A program made the position numbers and the translations under genes. From the NCBI RefSeq assembly GCF_022832375.1, contig NZ_JALHLG010000007.1:248001-312000 (forward strand): 64,000 nucleotides of DNA, written 5' to 3'. The DNA is from Novosphingobium beihaiense. Its GTDB lineage: Bacteria > Pseudomonadota > Alphaproteobacteria > Sphingomonadales > Sphingomonadaceae. Below are positions 50,878-63,957 of this stretch, one piece after another. The notes under the pieces were generated by a model, which had not been told where the DNA came from, searched no databases, and saw only the letters and a program-made list of their open reading frames with translations. Numbering within the stretch: position 1 is the first letter of the stretch; each line of letters starts with the position of its first letter.

Positions 50878-52665
50878 CTACTCCTGGGCCTGTTCGGCTG
50901 CCGCTTGCTCCGCCGCAGCCCTTTCGGCTGCGGCTTTGGCGGCCTGTGCGGCGGCGATTTGCGAAGGGCTTTGGGCATAGACGCTGATGGTGGCAACCGG
51001 CGCGGGGGTTGGCGCCAGAGCCAGATCGTTGTCCGTGGGCGCAGGGGGCTCACTGGCAGCGGGGGTGGGTACCGTGTGCGCTTCGATCCCTGCATCTGAC
51101 AGCAGCTTGGTCAGCGCGCCGAGGCGATCCGGGGTGGCGCTGGAAACCGTAACTTTGCTGATCCCCCAGCGGGCCAGCGCCCACAGCGCCAGGCCGCTGC
51201 GAATGGCGTCGGGCGGCGGCGGGGCGACGGCCTCCCCTTCGGCGGGGGTGGCGCGGGCGAGCAGCACGGTCAGGCTCGGCTGAGGCGGGGGCACGATGCG
51301 CACTGTCCAGCCCGTTACGCCCTTGCTGGCCTGGCTTTCGATCGCGCGGTAGTCCGCCAGCGTCCAGCCGGGGGCAGGCACCGGATCGGCATAGACCATG
51401 CGCTGGGCGCGGTCGGTCCATAGTGAGCGGGTGGGCAAGCCCACGGCTTCGCGGATCGTCTTGAACGGGGGGACATCGGCGGCGATGCCTGCGGTGGTGC
51501 GTTCCATCGCCGCATCGACCATCGCGCGGGTCTGCGCCTGCACGTCGGCGGCGAGCACCTGCTGGAGGTTGATAGTCACCTGCTCGCCAAGGCTCTTCTT
51601 CAGCAGCGTTTCGGCCTGTTTCGCCGCGTTGGTGGTATAGCTGGGGGCAATGACGAGGGCATCGACAGTGGGCAGGCTGAACACCCCCGTCTTCACGTCA
51701 AGCTGGGCGATGGTGACGCCCTTTTCGCCGCAGGCTTCCGTAATCGCGCTGCGCGCGGCCATGCGGATGCGCGCTTCGTTGGACAGCTTCATCAGCGTCA
51801 TCGACAGGGGGGTGGCGAGCGCCAAGAAGGCGGCAATCAGGATTGCAACATAGCGCGGGGTCCATTCCACTTTGCCGAATGGCCTGGCCGCGCCCGAAAG
51901 ACGGGCAATCAGCGCGAAAGCGAAGGTGATGGCCGCAAGGTTGGTCAGGAACAGCAGCAGCGCGCCCATCGCGAACATTGGCTGGAACACGCCGATGCCG
52001 TATCCGATCACGGTAAGCGGCGGCATCAGGGCGGTGGCGATGGCAACGCCGATGGCGGTGCCGCCCTTGCCGATCACGGTGGAATAGCCCCCGGCAAGCC
52101 CTGAAAACAGCGCGATGGCCAGGTCCAGCAGGTTGGGCTCGGTGCGCGCAAGGATTTCGGGCGTGGCATTGCGGATCGGCGAAAGCCAGGTCAGCACCAT
52201 GCCGGTGAGAATGCCGATCAACGCACCGATCGCGACGACTTTCACCGCATCGCGGATACGGTGCCCGTCCAGCGAGGCGAAGCCGAAGCCCATCGCCGCG
52301 ATCGGGCTCATCAGCGGCGAGACGAGCATGGCGCCGATGACGACGGCGGTGGAGGACTGCAGCAGCCCCAGCATCGCGATGCCCGCCGCCAGCGCGCACA
52401 TCAGGATATAGCCGTTGGTGAGCTGGCCGTCCTTGCGCACCGTCTGGCGCAAGTCGAAGGCGAGGTCGGGCGTCAGCTCGGGCAGCAGGACGGCATGGGC
52501 GAGCTTGATGCGCAGGAGATGAAAGAACGCCTCGGCCCGGCGTACCCATTGCGGGCGGTTGAGCCACATCTCGTTGAACCGGCCGGGCGGCACTTCTCCA
52601 GGCGCTTCGGAGGTGGGGCCGGGCGGCGGCGTGTCCCGGGCGGAAGGGGGCGGGGGTCCGGTCAC
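50878..52665 (-). CDS. DUF389 family membrane protein
   Basis: 595 residues. A Pro-rich N-terminus is followed by the DUF389 membrane domain (about 70-300): LTNGYILMCALAAGIAMLGL, SSTAVVIGAMLVSPLMSPI and GKGGTAIGVAIATALMPPL are highly typical. A periplasmic or cytosolic mixed domain follows, and the chain ends in a proline-rich stretch and an Ala/Glu-rich helix. GTG 52665 overlaps the antiporter stop as GTGA. The family is of unknown function and widely spread; the long C-terminal half seems specific to this branch. Confidence 0.85.
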   Translation of the reverse strand: MTGPPPPSARDTPPPGPTSEAPGEVPPGRFNEMWLNRPQWVRRAEAFFHLLRIKLAHAVLLPELTPDLAFDLRQTVRKDGQLTNGYILMCALAAGIAMLGLLQSSTAVVIGAMLVSPLMSPIAAMGFGFASLDGHRIRDAVKVVAIGALIGILTGMVLTWLSPIRNATPEILARTEPNLLDLAIALFSGLAGGYSTVIGKGGTAIGVAIATALMPPLTVIGYGIGVFQPMFAMGALLLFLTNLAAITFAFALIARLSGAARPFGKVEWTPRYVAILIAAFLALATPLSMTLMKLSNEARIRMAARSAITEACGEKGVTIAQLDVKTGVFSLPTVDALVIAPSYTTNAAKQAETLLKKSLGEQVTINLQQVLAADVQAQTRAMVDAAMERTTAGIAADVPPFKTIREAVGLPTRSLWTDRAQRMVYADPVPAPGWTLADYRAIESQASKGVTGWTVRIVPPPQPSLTVLLARATPAEGEAVAPPPPDAIRSGLALWALARWGISKVTVSSATPDRLGALTKLLSDAGIEAHTVPTPAASEPPAPTDNDLALAPTPAPVATISVYAQSPSQIAAAQAAKAAAERAAAEQAAAEQAQE

Positions 52666-53939
52666 TGTTCCAGCTCCAGTTCGGGGGCATAACGGTCTTT
52701 CATCCGGGCGATCAGCCAGCCGATCGAGCCGCCCTGAACCACCACGGCGAAGATCACCACGATATAGGTTGCCACCAGCAGCTCGGTGCGGATGCCCGAG
52801 GCGGGCAGGGCGAGGGCCAGCGCCACCGAAATGCCGCCGCGCAGGCCGCCCCACACCAGCGTCGGGAAGGCCATCGGCCCCATGTCGATCACCCGCTTCA
52901 TCGCCAGCAGCGGCACGCCGACCGAAGTCATGCGCGCGGCCAGCACGATCAGGATCGCACCGGCCCCGGCGGCGAGGTAGCCGGGCTTGAATTCCAGCGC
53001 GATCACTTCCAGGCCGATCAGCAGGAACAGCACCGCGTTCAGGATCTCGTCGATCAGCGCCCAGAACTTGATGACGTGATCGCGCGTGACATCGCTCATG
53101 GCATGGGCGATGCCGGCATTGCCGATGATCAGCCCGGCCACGGCCATGGCTACCGGGCCGCTGACATGCAGCCCCATGGCGAGGCTGTAGCCGCCCATCA
53201 CCACGGCGAGGGTGATCATGACCTCGATGATATATTCGTCGATGGACTTCATCGCGATAAAGCCGATCCAGCCCACCGCCAGCCCTAGCGCGGCGCCGCC
53301 CAGCGCCTCGCGCAGGAAATGGCTGACCGCGAAAGACCAGCTGAACGTCTCGGTGCCGGTGGCAATGGCGATCAGGATGGTGAAGACGACGACGCCGATA
53401 CCGTCGTTGAAGAGGCTCTCGCCCGCGACGGTGGCCTGCAGCGTATCGGGCATCGCCGCGCGCTTCATCACGGCCATGACCGAGACCGGATCGGTCGGGC
53501 TGATCAGCGCGCCGAACACGAGGCACCAGATCAGCGGAATCTCCACGCCCAGCGCGAGCGTGAGGAACTGGAAAGCAAAGCCCACGATCGCGGTGGAAAG
53601 CACCACGCCCACGGTGCTGAAGACCAGGATCGGCCAGGTGCCCTTGCGCATGTCCGCCCAGTTCACGTGCATGGCGCCCGCGAAGAGCAGGAACGAGAGC
53701 ATGCCCTCCATCAGCGTGGTGGAGAAATCGACGTCGGCCAGGAACCGCCCGAGCTGGTCGGCCAGCGTGCTCGATGGCACCAGCCGGTCATAGGCGACCA
53801 CCAGCAGCGAGGCGAGCGTGCCCATCACCGTAAGCCCCACGGTGGACGGCAGCCTGAGCACGCGATGGTTGAGATAGCCCAGAGCGGCTGCCAGCACGAT
53901 AAGGATGGAGGCGGCGTCGAACGCTGTCAGGTCATGCAT
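52662..53939 (-). CDS. Na+/H+ antiporter, CPA1 (NhaP-like)
   Basis: 425 residues with about twelve membrane helices. The ion-binding region shows GALISPTDPVSVMAVMKRA and AGESLFNDGIGVVVFTILI, the ND pair of CPA1 antiporters, and LVWGGLRGGISVALALALP near residue 365 is the conserved C-terminal signature. It should exchange Na+ or K+ for H+ in pH homeostasis. It has only a very short tail, so no RCK regulatory domain. It is translationally coupled to the DUF389 gene. Confidence 0.93.
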   Translation of the reverse strand: MHDLTAFDAASILIVLAAALGYLNHRVLRLPSTVGLTVMGTLASLLVVAYDRLVPSSTLADQLGRFLADVDFSTTLMEGMLSFLLFAGAMHVNWADMRKGTWPILVFSTVGVVLSTAIVGFAFQFLTLALGVEIPLIWCLVFGALISPTDPVSVMAVMKRAAMPDTLQATVAGESLFNDGIGVVVFTILIAIATGTETFSWSFAVSHFLREALGGAALGLAVGWIGFIAMKSIDEYIIEVMITLAVVMGGYSLAMGLHVSGPVAMAVAGLIIGNAGIAHAMSDVTRDHVIKFWALIDEILNAVLFLLIGLEVIALEFKPGYLAAGAGAILIVLAARMTSVGVPLLAMKRVIDMGPMAFPTLVWGGLRGGISVALALALPASGIRTELLVATYIVVIFAVVVQGGSIGWLIARMKDRYAPELELEQ

Positions 53940-53986
53940 GGTGTGGTGCTTAGCTCCACTCGCGGGGATTTCCTAGCGGGCTTGGT

Positions 53987-54008
53987 ATCCTCCCCGGCAC
54001 GGGGAGGG
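53987..54008. repeat. Partial type A repeat end
   Basis: ATCCTCCCCGGCACGGGGAG matches the terminal hairpin of type A copies 2 and 4, but the rest of the element is absent. Confidence 0.6.
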
Positions 54009-54017
54009 CAGGGCTTC

Positions 54018-54449
54018 TCAGCTCCACGGCAGCGCTTCTGCGCGCGCTTCCAGCAGCGGGCCGATCGCGGCGTCGGCGAGGATCGTGCAGTAGTATTCGT
54101 TCACATGGACGATGCGCCCGCCGCGCAAGGTGAAGACCATGCAGTACTGGTTGCAATAGGGCTCGCCGTTGGCCAGCCGGGCATGGCCTTCGAATTCCAC
54201 CGCCACCCGGTCTTCTTCCGCCGTCACCGAGTGGATCACCGGGTTCATGCCTTCGGGCATCAGTTCGCGGAATGCGCCAATGGTGCCGACGATCGTGTCA
54301 TACCGGCGCTCGCCGGACAGTTTGCCGAAGCCCTTGGCGACAGTCACGGCTTCGGGATCGAGGCAGCGGGCCGCGGCCTCTGCATCGCCACGGTCCATGG
54401 CGGAAATAAAGGCAAGCACCACATCCTTGCTGGTCTGCGTCATCGTCAT
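54018..54449 (-). CDS. NTF2-like (SnoaL/ketosteroid isomerase fold) protein
   Basis: 143 residues: VVLAFISAMDRGDAEAAARC, TVAKGFGKLSGERRYDTIVG and YCNQYCMVFTLRGGRIVHVNEYYCT are typical of NTF2-like folds. ATG 54449 has GAGGAC just upstream. The substrate is unknown. It is divergent from the glycogen operon, with 206 bases between, so the two could share a promoter region, but no functional link is evident. Confidence 0.82.
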   Translation of the reverse strand: MTMTQTSKDVVLAFISAMDRGDAEAAARCLDPEAVTVAKGFGKLSGERRYDTIVGTIGAFRELMPEGMNPVIHSVTAEEDRVAVEFEGHARLANGEPYCNQYCMVFTLRGGRIVHVNEYYCTILADAAIGPLLEARAEALPWS

Positions 54450-54655
54450 TGTCCTCTTCCCTGTTTTCTGAAACGCGCAGGCGATTATTTTTTTGCCGCA
54501 CTGCACAATGGCCCTTGCCGCAATCCCGGCCTGTGCTAGCCATAGTATCCAAGGTTGGGAAGAGAGCGGGATACCGCCTCCGTCTTGGCGATAACCGGTG
54601 CCGTGCATGGGGCCTGTGGCAGGTTTTCCGTGCCGGTCTGTCAAGGAGTGCTTTC

Positions 54656-57081
<2,426 letters not shown>

Positions 57082-57085
<4 letters not shown>

Positions 57086-59262
57086 AGCCAGCCGAAAGCG
57101 CCCCGGCCGCAAGCACCATCGACTCGCTGCTGCAAGGCACCCATGCGGACCCGTTCGCGCTTCTCGGCACCTATTCCGGGCCTGACGGCACTTTTGCCCG
57201 CGCGATCCTGCCCGGGGCGGAAGAGGCGGAGGCGTTCAGTCTTGACGGGCGCAGCCTTGGCCATTTGCGCAAGGTGGATGACCGGTTCCTGTTCGAAGGG
57301 CTTCTGGAAGGCGCGCCGCAGCCGGTGCGCTACCGCTGCACCGCGCAGGGGCATGACTGGCTGGTAACGGATGCCTATACCTTCGGCCCGGTGCTGGGCC
57401 CTGTCGACGATCTGCTGATCGCGCAGGGCACGCATTTCCGGTTGTTCGACAAGCTGGGCGCGCACCTGATCGAGCATGAGGGCTGCCAGGGCGTGCACTT
57501 CGCGGTCTGGGCGCCCAATGCCCGGCTGGTGAGCGTGGTGGGCGATTTCAACGACTGGGACGCCGCGCGCCATGTCATGCGCAATCGCAAGGACATTGGC
57601 GTCTGGGAAATCTTCGTTCCCGATCTCGGCGACTATTGCGCTTACAAGTATCACATCGTCGGCGCGGACGGGGCGGTGCAGCCGCTCAAGGCCGATCCTT
57701 TCGCCTTCATGTCCGAAATCCGCCCGCACAACGCCTCGATGACGGCAGTGCCCGCCAAGCTCGACTGGGGGGACGAGGAACACCGCGCGCACTGGGCCCA
57801 GGCCGATCCGCGCAAAGTGCCCATTTCGATCTACGAGGTGCACGCCGGTTCCTGGCAGCGCGATCCGTGGAACTGGTTCCTGCAGTGGGACGATCTGGCC
57901 GATCAGCTTATCCCTTATGTGGTGGAGATGGGCTTTACCCATATCGAGTTCCTGCCGATTACCGAGCATCCCTACGATCCATCGTGGGGCTATCAGACGA
58001 CCGGCCTCTACGCGCCGACCGCGCGCTTCGGCGAACCGGCGGGTTTCGCGCGTTTCATCGATGGCGCGCACCGTGCCGGGATCGGGGTGATCATGGACTG
58101 GGTGCCAGCCCATTTCCCCACCGACGAACACGGCCTCGTCCGTTTTGACGGCACGGCGCTCTACGAGCACGAGGATCCCAAGCTGGGCTACCAGCCGGAC
58201 TGGAACACACTGATCTACAATTTCGGGCGGCGCGAGGTGTCGAGCTTCCTCGTCAACAACGCGCTGTTCTGGGCCGAGCGCTATCATGTCGATGGCTTGC
58301 GCGTCGATGCCGTCGCCTCGATGCTCTACCGCGACTATTCGCGCAAGGAAGGCGAGTGGATACCCAACCCGCAGGGCGGGCGGGAGAACTGGGAAGCGGT
58401 CGATTTCCTGCGCGCCACCAACCGCGCGGTCTATGGCCAGCATCCCGGTTTCATGACGTTCGCCGAGGAATCCACCGCCTGGCCCGGCGTCACCCAGCCA
58501 GCGGACGAACGCGGGGGCCGCTCGGCGCTGGGCTTCGGGTTCAAGTGGAACATGGGCTTCATGCACGACACGCTGCGTTACATGAGCCGCGATCCCGTGC
58601 ACCGGCGCTATCACCATAACGACATCACGTTCGGGCTGATGTACGCCTTTTCGGAGAATTACGTCCTGCCGCTCAGCCATGACGAGGTGGTGCACGGCAA
58701 GGGCTCGCTGCTCGCCAAGATGAGCGGGGACGACTGGCAGCAGTTCGCCAATCTGCGCGCCTATTACGCGCTGATGTGGGGCTATCCGGGCAAGAAGCTG
58801 CTGTTCATGGGGCAGGAATTCGCCCAGCGCCGCGAATGGAGCGAGGAGCGCGCGCTCGACTGGCACTTGCGCGAGGCCCCCGCGCATGAAGGCGTGCGCC
58901 ATCTGGTGAAGGATCTGAACCGCATCTACCGCGCCAAACCCGCGCTCCATGCCGGGGACTGCGAGGGCGAGGGCTTCGAGTGGCTGGTGGTGGACGATGC
59001 CGAAAACGCGGTCTTCGCCTGGCTGCGCAAGGCGCCGGGCGCACGGCCGATAGCCGTCATCGCCAACATGACGCCCGCGCTGCGCACCGGATACCGCCTG
59101 CCGCTGCCGCTGGCGGGCAAGTGGAACGAGATCGTGAACAGCGATTCGGTGCACTACGGCGGCTCTGGCAAGGGCAATCTGGGGCAAGTGAGCGCGGCGG
59201 ACGGATTTGCCACTGTCACATTGCCGCCGCTTGCCACCATCATGCTGGAATATGCCGGATAA
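57082..59262 (+). CDS. glgB: 1,4-alpha-glucan branching enzyme
   Basis: 726 residues. The N-terminal CBM48/branching module ([37 protein letters not shown]) is followed by the GH13 barrel. Catalytic residues are Asp in [15 protein letters not shown], Glu in [10 protein letters not shown] and Asp in [27 protein letters not shown] is characteristic of GlgB. It introduces alpha-1,6 branches. GTG start overlaps the glgP stop. The next ATG (glgC) is 28 bases after its stop. Confidence 0.96.
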
Positions 59263-59290
59263 TGGGGCAGCCGAAGAGGAGGGAGAGGTC

Positions 59291-60553
59291 ATGAGGATAC
59301 CGACCGGACAGCCGCTGGCCCGCGATGCCATGGCCTATGTCCTGGCGGGCGGGCGCGGCAGCCGCCTCAAGGAACTGACCGACAACCGCGCCAAGCCCGC
59401 GGTCTATTTCGGCGGCATGAGCCGGATTATCGATTTCGCGCTGTCCAATGCGATCAATTCGGGCATCCGCCGCATCGGCGTTGCCACCCAGTACAAGGCG
59501 CATAGCCTGATCCGGCACATGAACCGGGCCTGGAACTTCATGCGCCCCGAGCGTAACGAAAGCTTCGATATCCTGCCCGCCAGCCAGCGCATTTCCGAAA
59601 TGCTGTGGTACGAAGGCACGGCCGATGCGGTGTTCCAGAATATCGACATCATCGAGGCGCACAGCCCCAAGTACATGGTGATCCTGGCGGGCGATCACAT
59701 CTACAAGATGGATTACGAGTTGATGCTGCAACAGCACGTCAACTCGGGCGCGGACGTGACGGTGGGCTGCCTCGTGGTGCCGCGCATGGATGCGACGGCG
59801 TTCGGCGTCATGCATGTCGACGGGAACGACGTGATTACCTCGTTCCTCGAAAAACCGGCCGATCCGCCCAGCATTCCGGGTGATCCCGATCATGCACTGG
59901 CATCGATGGGCATCTATGTGTTCGAAACCAAGTTCCTGTTCGAGGAACTGCGCCGCGATGCCGCCGATCCCCATTCGAAGCGCGATTTCGGCGGCGATAT
60001 CATCCCGCATATCGTCAAACACGGAAAGGCGCAGGCGCACCGCTTCACCCACTCGTGCATCCGCGCGGCGGAGGAGATCGAGGAATACTGGCGCGACGTG
60101 GGCACGGTGGATGCCTATTTCGAGGCCAATCTCGATCTTACCGACACGGTGCCCAAGCTCAATATGTATGACCGCGACTGGCCGATCTGGACCGATACCG
60201 TCGTCGCCGCGCCCGCCAAGTTCGTGCATGACGAGGATGGGCGGCGCGGGCAGGCTATCTCGTCGCTGATCAGCCAGGACTGCATCGTCTCGGGCGCCAC
60301 GGCGCGCCGGTCGCTGCTGTTCACCGGGGTCAAGATGGGCAGCTGGTCCAGCGTGGAGGAGGCGGTGATCCTGCCGTACTGCAATATCGGGCGCAATGCG
60401 CGGCTCAGCCGGGTGGTGATCGATTCCGGCGTGCGTATTCCCGAAGGGCTGGTGGTGGGGGAAGACCCGGTGCTTGACGGCCAGCGTTTTCGCCGTACCG
60501 ACAACGGGGTATGCCTTATCACCAAGCCGATGATCGACCGGCTGGAGTTGTGA
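59291..60553 (+). CDS. glgC: Glucose-1-phosphate adenylyltransferase
   Basis: 420 residues. It makes ADP-glucose, the committed step of glycogen synthesis. The N-terminal motif [20 protein letters not shown] and [19 protein letters not shown] cover nucleotide and allosteric binding. [13 protein letters not shown] supplies a catalytic Asp, and a left-handed beta-helix forms the C-terminus. GGGAGAGG lies upstream of the ATG. Allosteric effectors cannot be read from sequence, but alphaproteobacterial enzymes usually respond to fructose 6-phosphate or pyruvate. Confidence 0.97.
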   Translation: MRIPTGQPLARDAMAYVLAGGRGSRLKELTDNRAKPAVYFGGMSRIIDFALSNAINSGIRRIGVATQYKAHSLIRHMNRAWNFMRPERNESFDILPASQRISEMLWYEGTADAVFQNIDIIEAHSPKYMVILAGDHIYKMDYELMLQQHVNSGADVTVGCLVVPRMDATAFGVMHVDGNDVITSFLEKPADPPSIPGDPDHALASMGIYVFETKFLFEELRRDAADPHSKRDFGGDIIPHIVKHGKAQAHRFTHSCIRAAEEIEEYWRDVGTVDAYFEANLDLTDTVPKLNMYDRDWPIWTDTVVAAPAKFVHDEDGRRGQAISSLISQDCIVSGATARRSLLFTGVKMGSWSSVEEAVILPYCNIGRNARLSRVVIDSGVRIPEGLVVGEDPVLDGQRFRRTDNGVCLITKPMIDRLEL

Positions 60554-60563
60554 CGCCGCGTCC

Positions 60564-62027
60564 ATGCCGTTGAAAGTCCTGTCTGTCGCTTCCGAAGCCG
60601 TGCCGCTGGTCAAGACCGGCGGGCTCGCCGATGTCGCGGGGGCGCTGCCTGCCGCGCTGGCGCCGCACGGGGTGGAGATGACTACGCTGCTGCCCGGCTA
60701 TCCGGCGGTGATGCAGGTGCTCAAGCGCGCGCGGGCGGTGCATGTGTGGGATTCGCTGCTGGGCACTCCGGCGCGGCTGCTGGCGGGCAAGCTGGACGGT
60801 ACCCATCCGCTGCTGGTGCTCGATGCGCCCGCGCTCTTTGCCCGCGAAGGGTCGCCCTACACCGCGCCGGACGGGCGCGACTGGGCGGACAACTGGCACC
60901 GCTTTGCCGCACTGGGCCGGGCGGCGGCCGATCTGGCGGGCGGGATCATGGTGAAGGGCGGCAAGCCCCAGCGGTTCGATTTGCTCCATGCGCATGACTG
61001 GCAGGCGGCGATGGCAGCGGCCTATTTGCGCTTTGCGCCTTACGGCGGCGAGGGGCCGGTGCCTTCGGTCATGACCATCCACAACATGGCCTTTCAGGGC
61101 TGGTTCGGGGCGGAGGTGTTCGCGCAGCTCGGCCTGCCGTCCCGGGCGTGGACGATGGACGGCGTCGAATATCACGGCGGGCTCGGCATGCTGAAAGCAG
61201 GGCTGGCCTGCGCCGATGCGGTGACGACTGTCAGCCCCACGTATGCGCGTGAAATCCGCTCCGCCGCGTTCGGCATGGGGCTGGAAGGGCTGATCGCCGC
61301 GCGCGGCCATGCCGTCTCGGGCATTCTCAACGGGATCGACACGGCGCTGTGGAACCCGGCGCAGGATGAGGCGCTCGCCGCGCCCTACACCCACCGCACG
61401 CTGGAAAAGCGCGTGGCGAACAAGCGCGCGCTGGAGGCCGAATTCGGTCTCGACGAAGCGGAAGGGCCGCTGTTCGTCGCCGTTTCGCGCCTGACCTGGC
61501 AGAAGGGCGTGGACGTGCTGCCCGAAGTGCTCGATCACCTCGCGGGTATCGGCGCGCGGCTGGCGCTGCTCGGTTCGGGCGATGCGGGGATCGAGCAGGA
61601 ACTGCTGAAAGGAGCGGCGCGCCATCCCGGCCGCATCGGCGTGCGCATCGGCTATGACGAGGGGCTCTCGCACCGCATGATGGGCGGCGGCGATGCGATC
61701 CTGATTCCCTCGCGCTTCGAGCCCTGCGGGCTGACGCAGCTCTATGGCCTTGCCTATGGCTGCCTGCCGGTGGTCGTGCGCACCGGGGGGCTCGCCGATA
61801 CGGTGATCGATGCCAATCCCGCCGCGCTGGCCGTGGGCTGCGCCACCGGCGTGCAGTTCGACGGGGTGAATTACGACAGCCTCGCCGCCGTGCTCACCCG
61901 CACGGTTGATCTGTTCCATCAGGGCGAAGTCTGGCAGCGCATCCAGAAGAACGGGATGAAGAGCGATTTCTCCTGGGCCCGCAGCGGCAAGGCCTATGCG
62001 GACCTCTACCGGTCGCTGTTGGCATGA
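60564..62027 (+). CDS. glgA: Glycogen synthase (ADP-glucose)
   Basis: 487 residues, GT5. The N-terminal ADP-glucose motif reads PLVKTGGLADVAGALPAAL. Other conserved stretches are DLLHAHDWQAAMAAAYLR and TIHNMAFQGWF, and the C-terminal acid pair is in SRFEPCGLTQLYGLAYGCL. It extends alpha-1,4 chains. It starts 11 bases after glgC and its TGA is 14 bases before glgX. Confidence 0.97.
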   Translation: MPLKVLSVASEAVPLVKTGGLADVAGALPAALAPHGVEMTTLLPGYPAVMQVLKRARAVHVWDSLLGTPARLLAGKLDGTHPLLVLDAPALFAREGSPYTAPDGRDWADNWHRFAALGRAAADLAGGIMVKGGKPQRFDLLHAHDWQAAMAAAYLRFAPYGGEGPVPSVMTIHNMAFQGWFGAEVFAQLGLPSRAWTMDGVEYHGGLGMLKAGLACADAVTTVSPTYAREIRSAAFGMGLEGLIAARGHAVSGILNGIDTALWNPAQDEALAAPYTHRTLEKRVANKRALEAEFGLDEAEGPLFVAVSRLTWQKGVDVLPEVLDHLAGIGARLALLGSGDAGIEQELLKGAARHPGRIGVRIGYDEGLSHRMMGGGDAILIPSRFEPCGLTQLYGLAYGCLPVVVRTGGLADTVIDANPAALAVGCATGVQFDGVNYDSLAAVLTRTVDLFHQGEVWQRIQKNGMKSDFSWARSGKAYADLYRSLLA

Positions 62028-62040
62028 AGGCGCCGCCGGT

Positions 62041-63861
62041 ATGAAGGAACTGGGCGCCGTGGTTGGCGCGCAGGCCACGCGCTTTGCCGTGCGCGCGCCG
62101 CAGGCCGATGCGGTGTGGCTGTGCCTTTTCGACGGGGATGAGGAAACACGCCATGCCATGCAGCGCGCGGGCCCCGAATGGGAATTGGAGCTGCCGGGCA
62201 ATCTGGCAGGCACTCGCTACGGTTACCGCGCGCTGGGCGAATGGTCGCCCACGCGCCAGCACTGGTTCGATCCGGCCAAGCTGCTGGTCGATCCCTATGC
62301 CGTGGAGCTGGACCGGCGCTTCGTGCAGGATCCGCGCCTGGGTATCTATGGCGAGGATACGGCCGATATCGTGCCGCGCGCCATCGTGGCCGCGCCGTGT
62401 GCGCCGCTGCCCAAGGCGGCGGCCCGTTTCGCGCGCGGCGGGCTGGTTTACGAACTCAATGTGCGCGGTTTCACGATCCGCCATCCCGATGTGCCCGAGC
62501 ATCTGCGCGGCACGGTGGCCGCGCTGGCGCATCCGGCGGTGCTGGCGCATCTGAAGAAGCTCAGCGTCCATGCCGTCGAGCTGATGCCGATCGTCGCCTG
62601 GGTGGACGAACGCCACTTGCCGCCGCTCGGCCTCGTCAACGCCTGGGGCTATAACCCGGTGGCGATGATGGCGCTCGATCCCGGCCTGTGCCCGGGCGGC
62701 GTGGCGGAACTGCGGGAGACCGTGGCCGCGCTCCACGCCGAAGGGATCGGCGTGCTGCTCGATCTGGTGTTCAACCATTCGGGCGAAAGCGACACCGGCG
62801 GCGGCGTGCTCTCGCTGCGCGGGCTGGACAATGCCGCCTATGCCCATGCGCCGGACGGCACGCTGATCAACGATACCGGCTGCGGCAACACGCTAGACTT
62901 TGCCAACCCGGCGGTGCGGGAACTGGCGCTCGATACGATGCGGCATTTCGTGGCGCATTGCGGGATCGACGGGTTCCGCTTCGATCTCGCGCCGGTCATG
63001 GCGCGCGGCCCCGGCTTCGATCCCGCCGCGCCCATCTTCGCCGGGATCGAGGCCGATCCGCTGCTGGCTGACCGCGTGTTGATTGCCGAGCCGTGGGACA
63101 TCGGCCCCGGCGGTTACCAGCTCGGCAACTTCCCGGCGCACTGGCTCGAATGGAACGACCGCTTCCGCGACGATGTGCGGCGCTTCTGGAAAGGCGAGGA
63201 AGGTATTGGCGTGCTGGCGACCCGGCTGGCCGGATCGTCGGACGTGTTCGGCCCGCACCAGCCCCATTCGGATTGCCGCTCGGTCAACTTCCTCGCCGCG
63301 CACGACGGTTTCACGCTTGCCGACGTGGTGGCCTATGCCCACCGCCACAACGAAGCGAACGGCGAAAACAACCGCGACGGGCATGGGGAGAACCATAGCT
63401 GGAATAACGGCGTGGAAGGCCCCAGCCATGATCCGCGAGTGCTGGCCGCGCGCAAGGCCGATCTCAAGGCGCTGCTCGGCACGCTCTTCGCCTCGACCGG
63501 CACGATCATGCTGACGGCGGGCGATGAGTTCGGGCGCAGCCAGCAGGGCAACAACAACGCCTATTGTCAGGACAATCCGATCGGTTGGGTGGACTGGGCC
63601 GCGCGCGACAGCGAACTGGAAGACTATGTGGCCATGCTATCGGCCAAGCGGCACGGGCGGCTGCGCTCCTTCGCGCGGTTTCCGGACAAAGTGCGCTGGC
63701 TGACCGCCGAAGGGCGCCTGATGACCGTGGCCGATTGGGAGCACATGAACGGGCATTCCTTCATCTACGATGCCGAACCCGAGGAAGGCACCGGCGAAGG
63801 CGAATTGCGCGTGGAAATCTGCCGCGCGCGGCATCTGGTGGATATCGATTTCACGGCTTAA
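62041..63861 (+). CDS. glgX: Glycogen debranching enzyme
   Basis: 606 residues, GH13. It hydrolyses alpha-1,6 branches left after phosphorolysis. A CBM48-type N-terminus is followed by YELNVRGFTIRHPDVPEHLR, LLDLVFNHSGES, the nucleophile Asp in GFRFDLAPVM, the acid Glu in IAEPWDIGPGGYQLG and Asp in AAHDGFTLADVV. It is the last gene of the operon visible here. ATG 62041 fits the family start; upstream sequence overlaps glgA. It is a little shorter than the E. coli enzyme. A palindromic element follows. Confidence 0.95.
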   Translation: MKELGAVVGAQATRFAVRAPQADAVWLCLFDGDEETRHAMQRAGPEWELELPGNLAGTRYGYRALGEWSPTRQHWFDPAKLLVDPYAVELDRRFVQDPRLGIYGEDTADIVPRAIVAAPCAPLPKAAARFARGGLVYELNVRGFTIRHPDVPEHLRGTVAALAHPAVLAHLKKLSVHAVELMPIVAWVDERHLPPLGLVNAWGYNPVAMMALDPGLCPGGVAELRETVAALHAEGIGVLLDLVFNHSGESDTGGGVLSLRGLDNAAYAHAPDGTLINDTGCGNTLDFANPAVRELALDTMRHFVAHCGIDGFRFDLAPVMARGPGFDPAAPIFAGIEADPLLADRVLIAEPWDIGPGGYQLGNFPAHWLEWNDRFRDDVRRFWKGEEGIGVLATRLAGSSDVFGPHQPHSDCRSVNFLAAHDGFTLADVVAYAHRHNEANGENNRDGHGENHSWNNGVEGPSHDPRVLAARKADLKALLGTLFASTGTIMLTAGDEFGRSQQGNNNAYCQDNPIGWVDWAARDSELEDYVAMLSAKRHGRLRSFARFPDKVRWLTAEGRLMTVADWEHMNGHSFIYDAEPEEGTGEGELRVEICRARHLVDIDFTA

Positions 63862-63875
63862 GGGCACGAAATCTT

Positions 63876-63957
63876 CGTCATTGTGAGCGGAGCGAAGCAA
63901 TCCAGGGCAGTGTCCTGTGCTCTGGATTGCCACGGCCCTGCGGGCCTCGCAATGACG
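63876..63957. repeat. Type D palindromic element after glgX
   Basis: CGTCATTG and CAATGACG form the outer ends, and GCAATCCAG/CTGGATTGC the inner arms. It resembles the GTCATTGCGAGCG-type intergenic repeats common in proteobacteria and may end the glg transcript. Confidence 0.75.

Noticed and set aside
54449-54655. N-terminal extension of glgP by 69 codons
   Set aside because: The extension reads through the promoter of the divergent gene, lacks family similarity, and GTG 54656 has AAGGAG at correct spacing.
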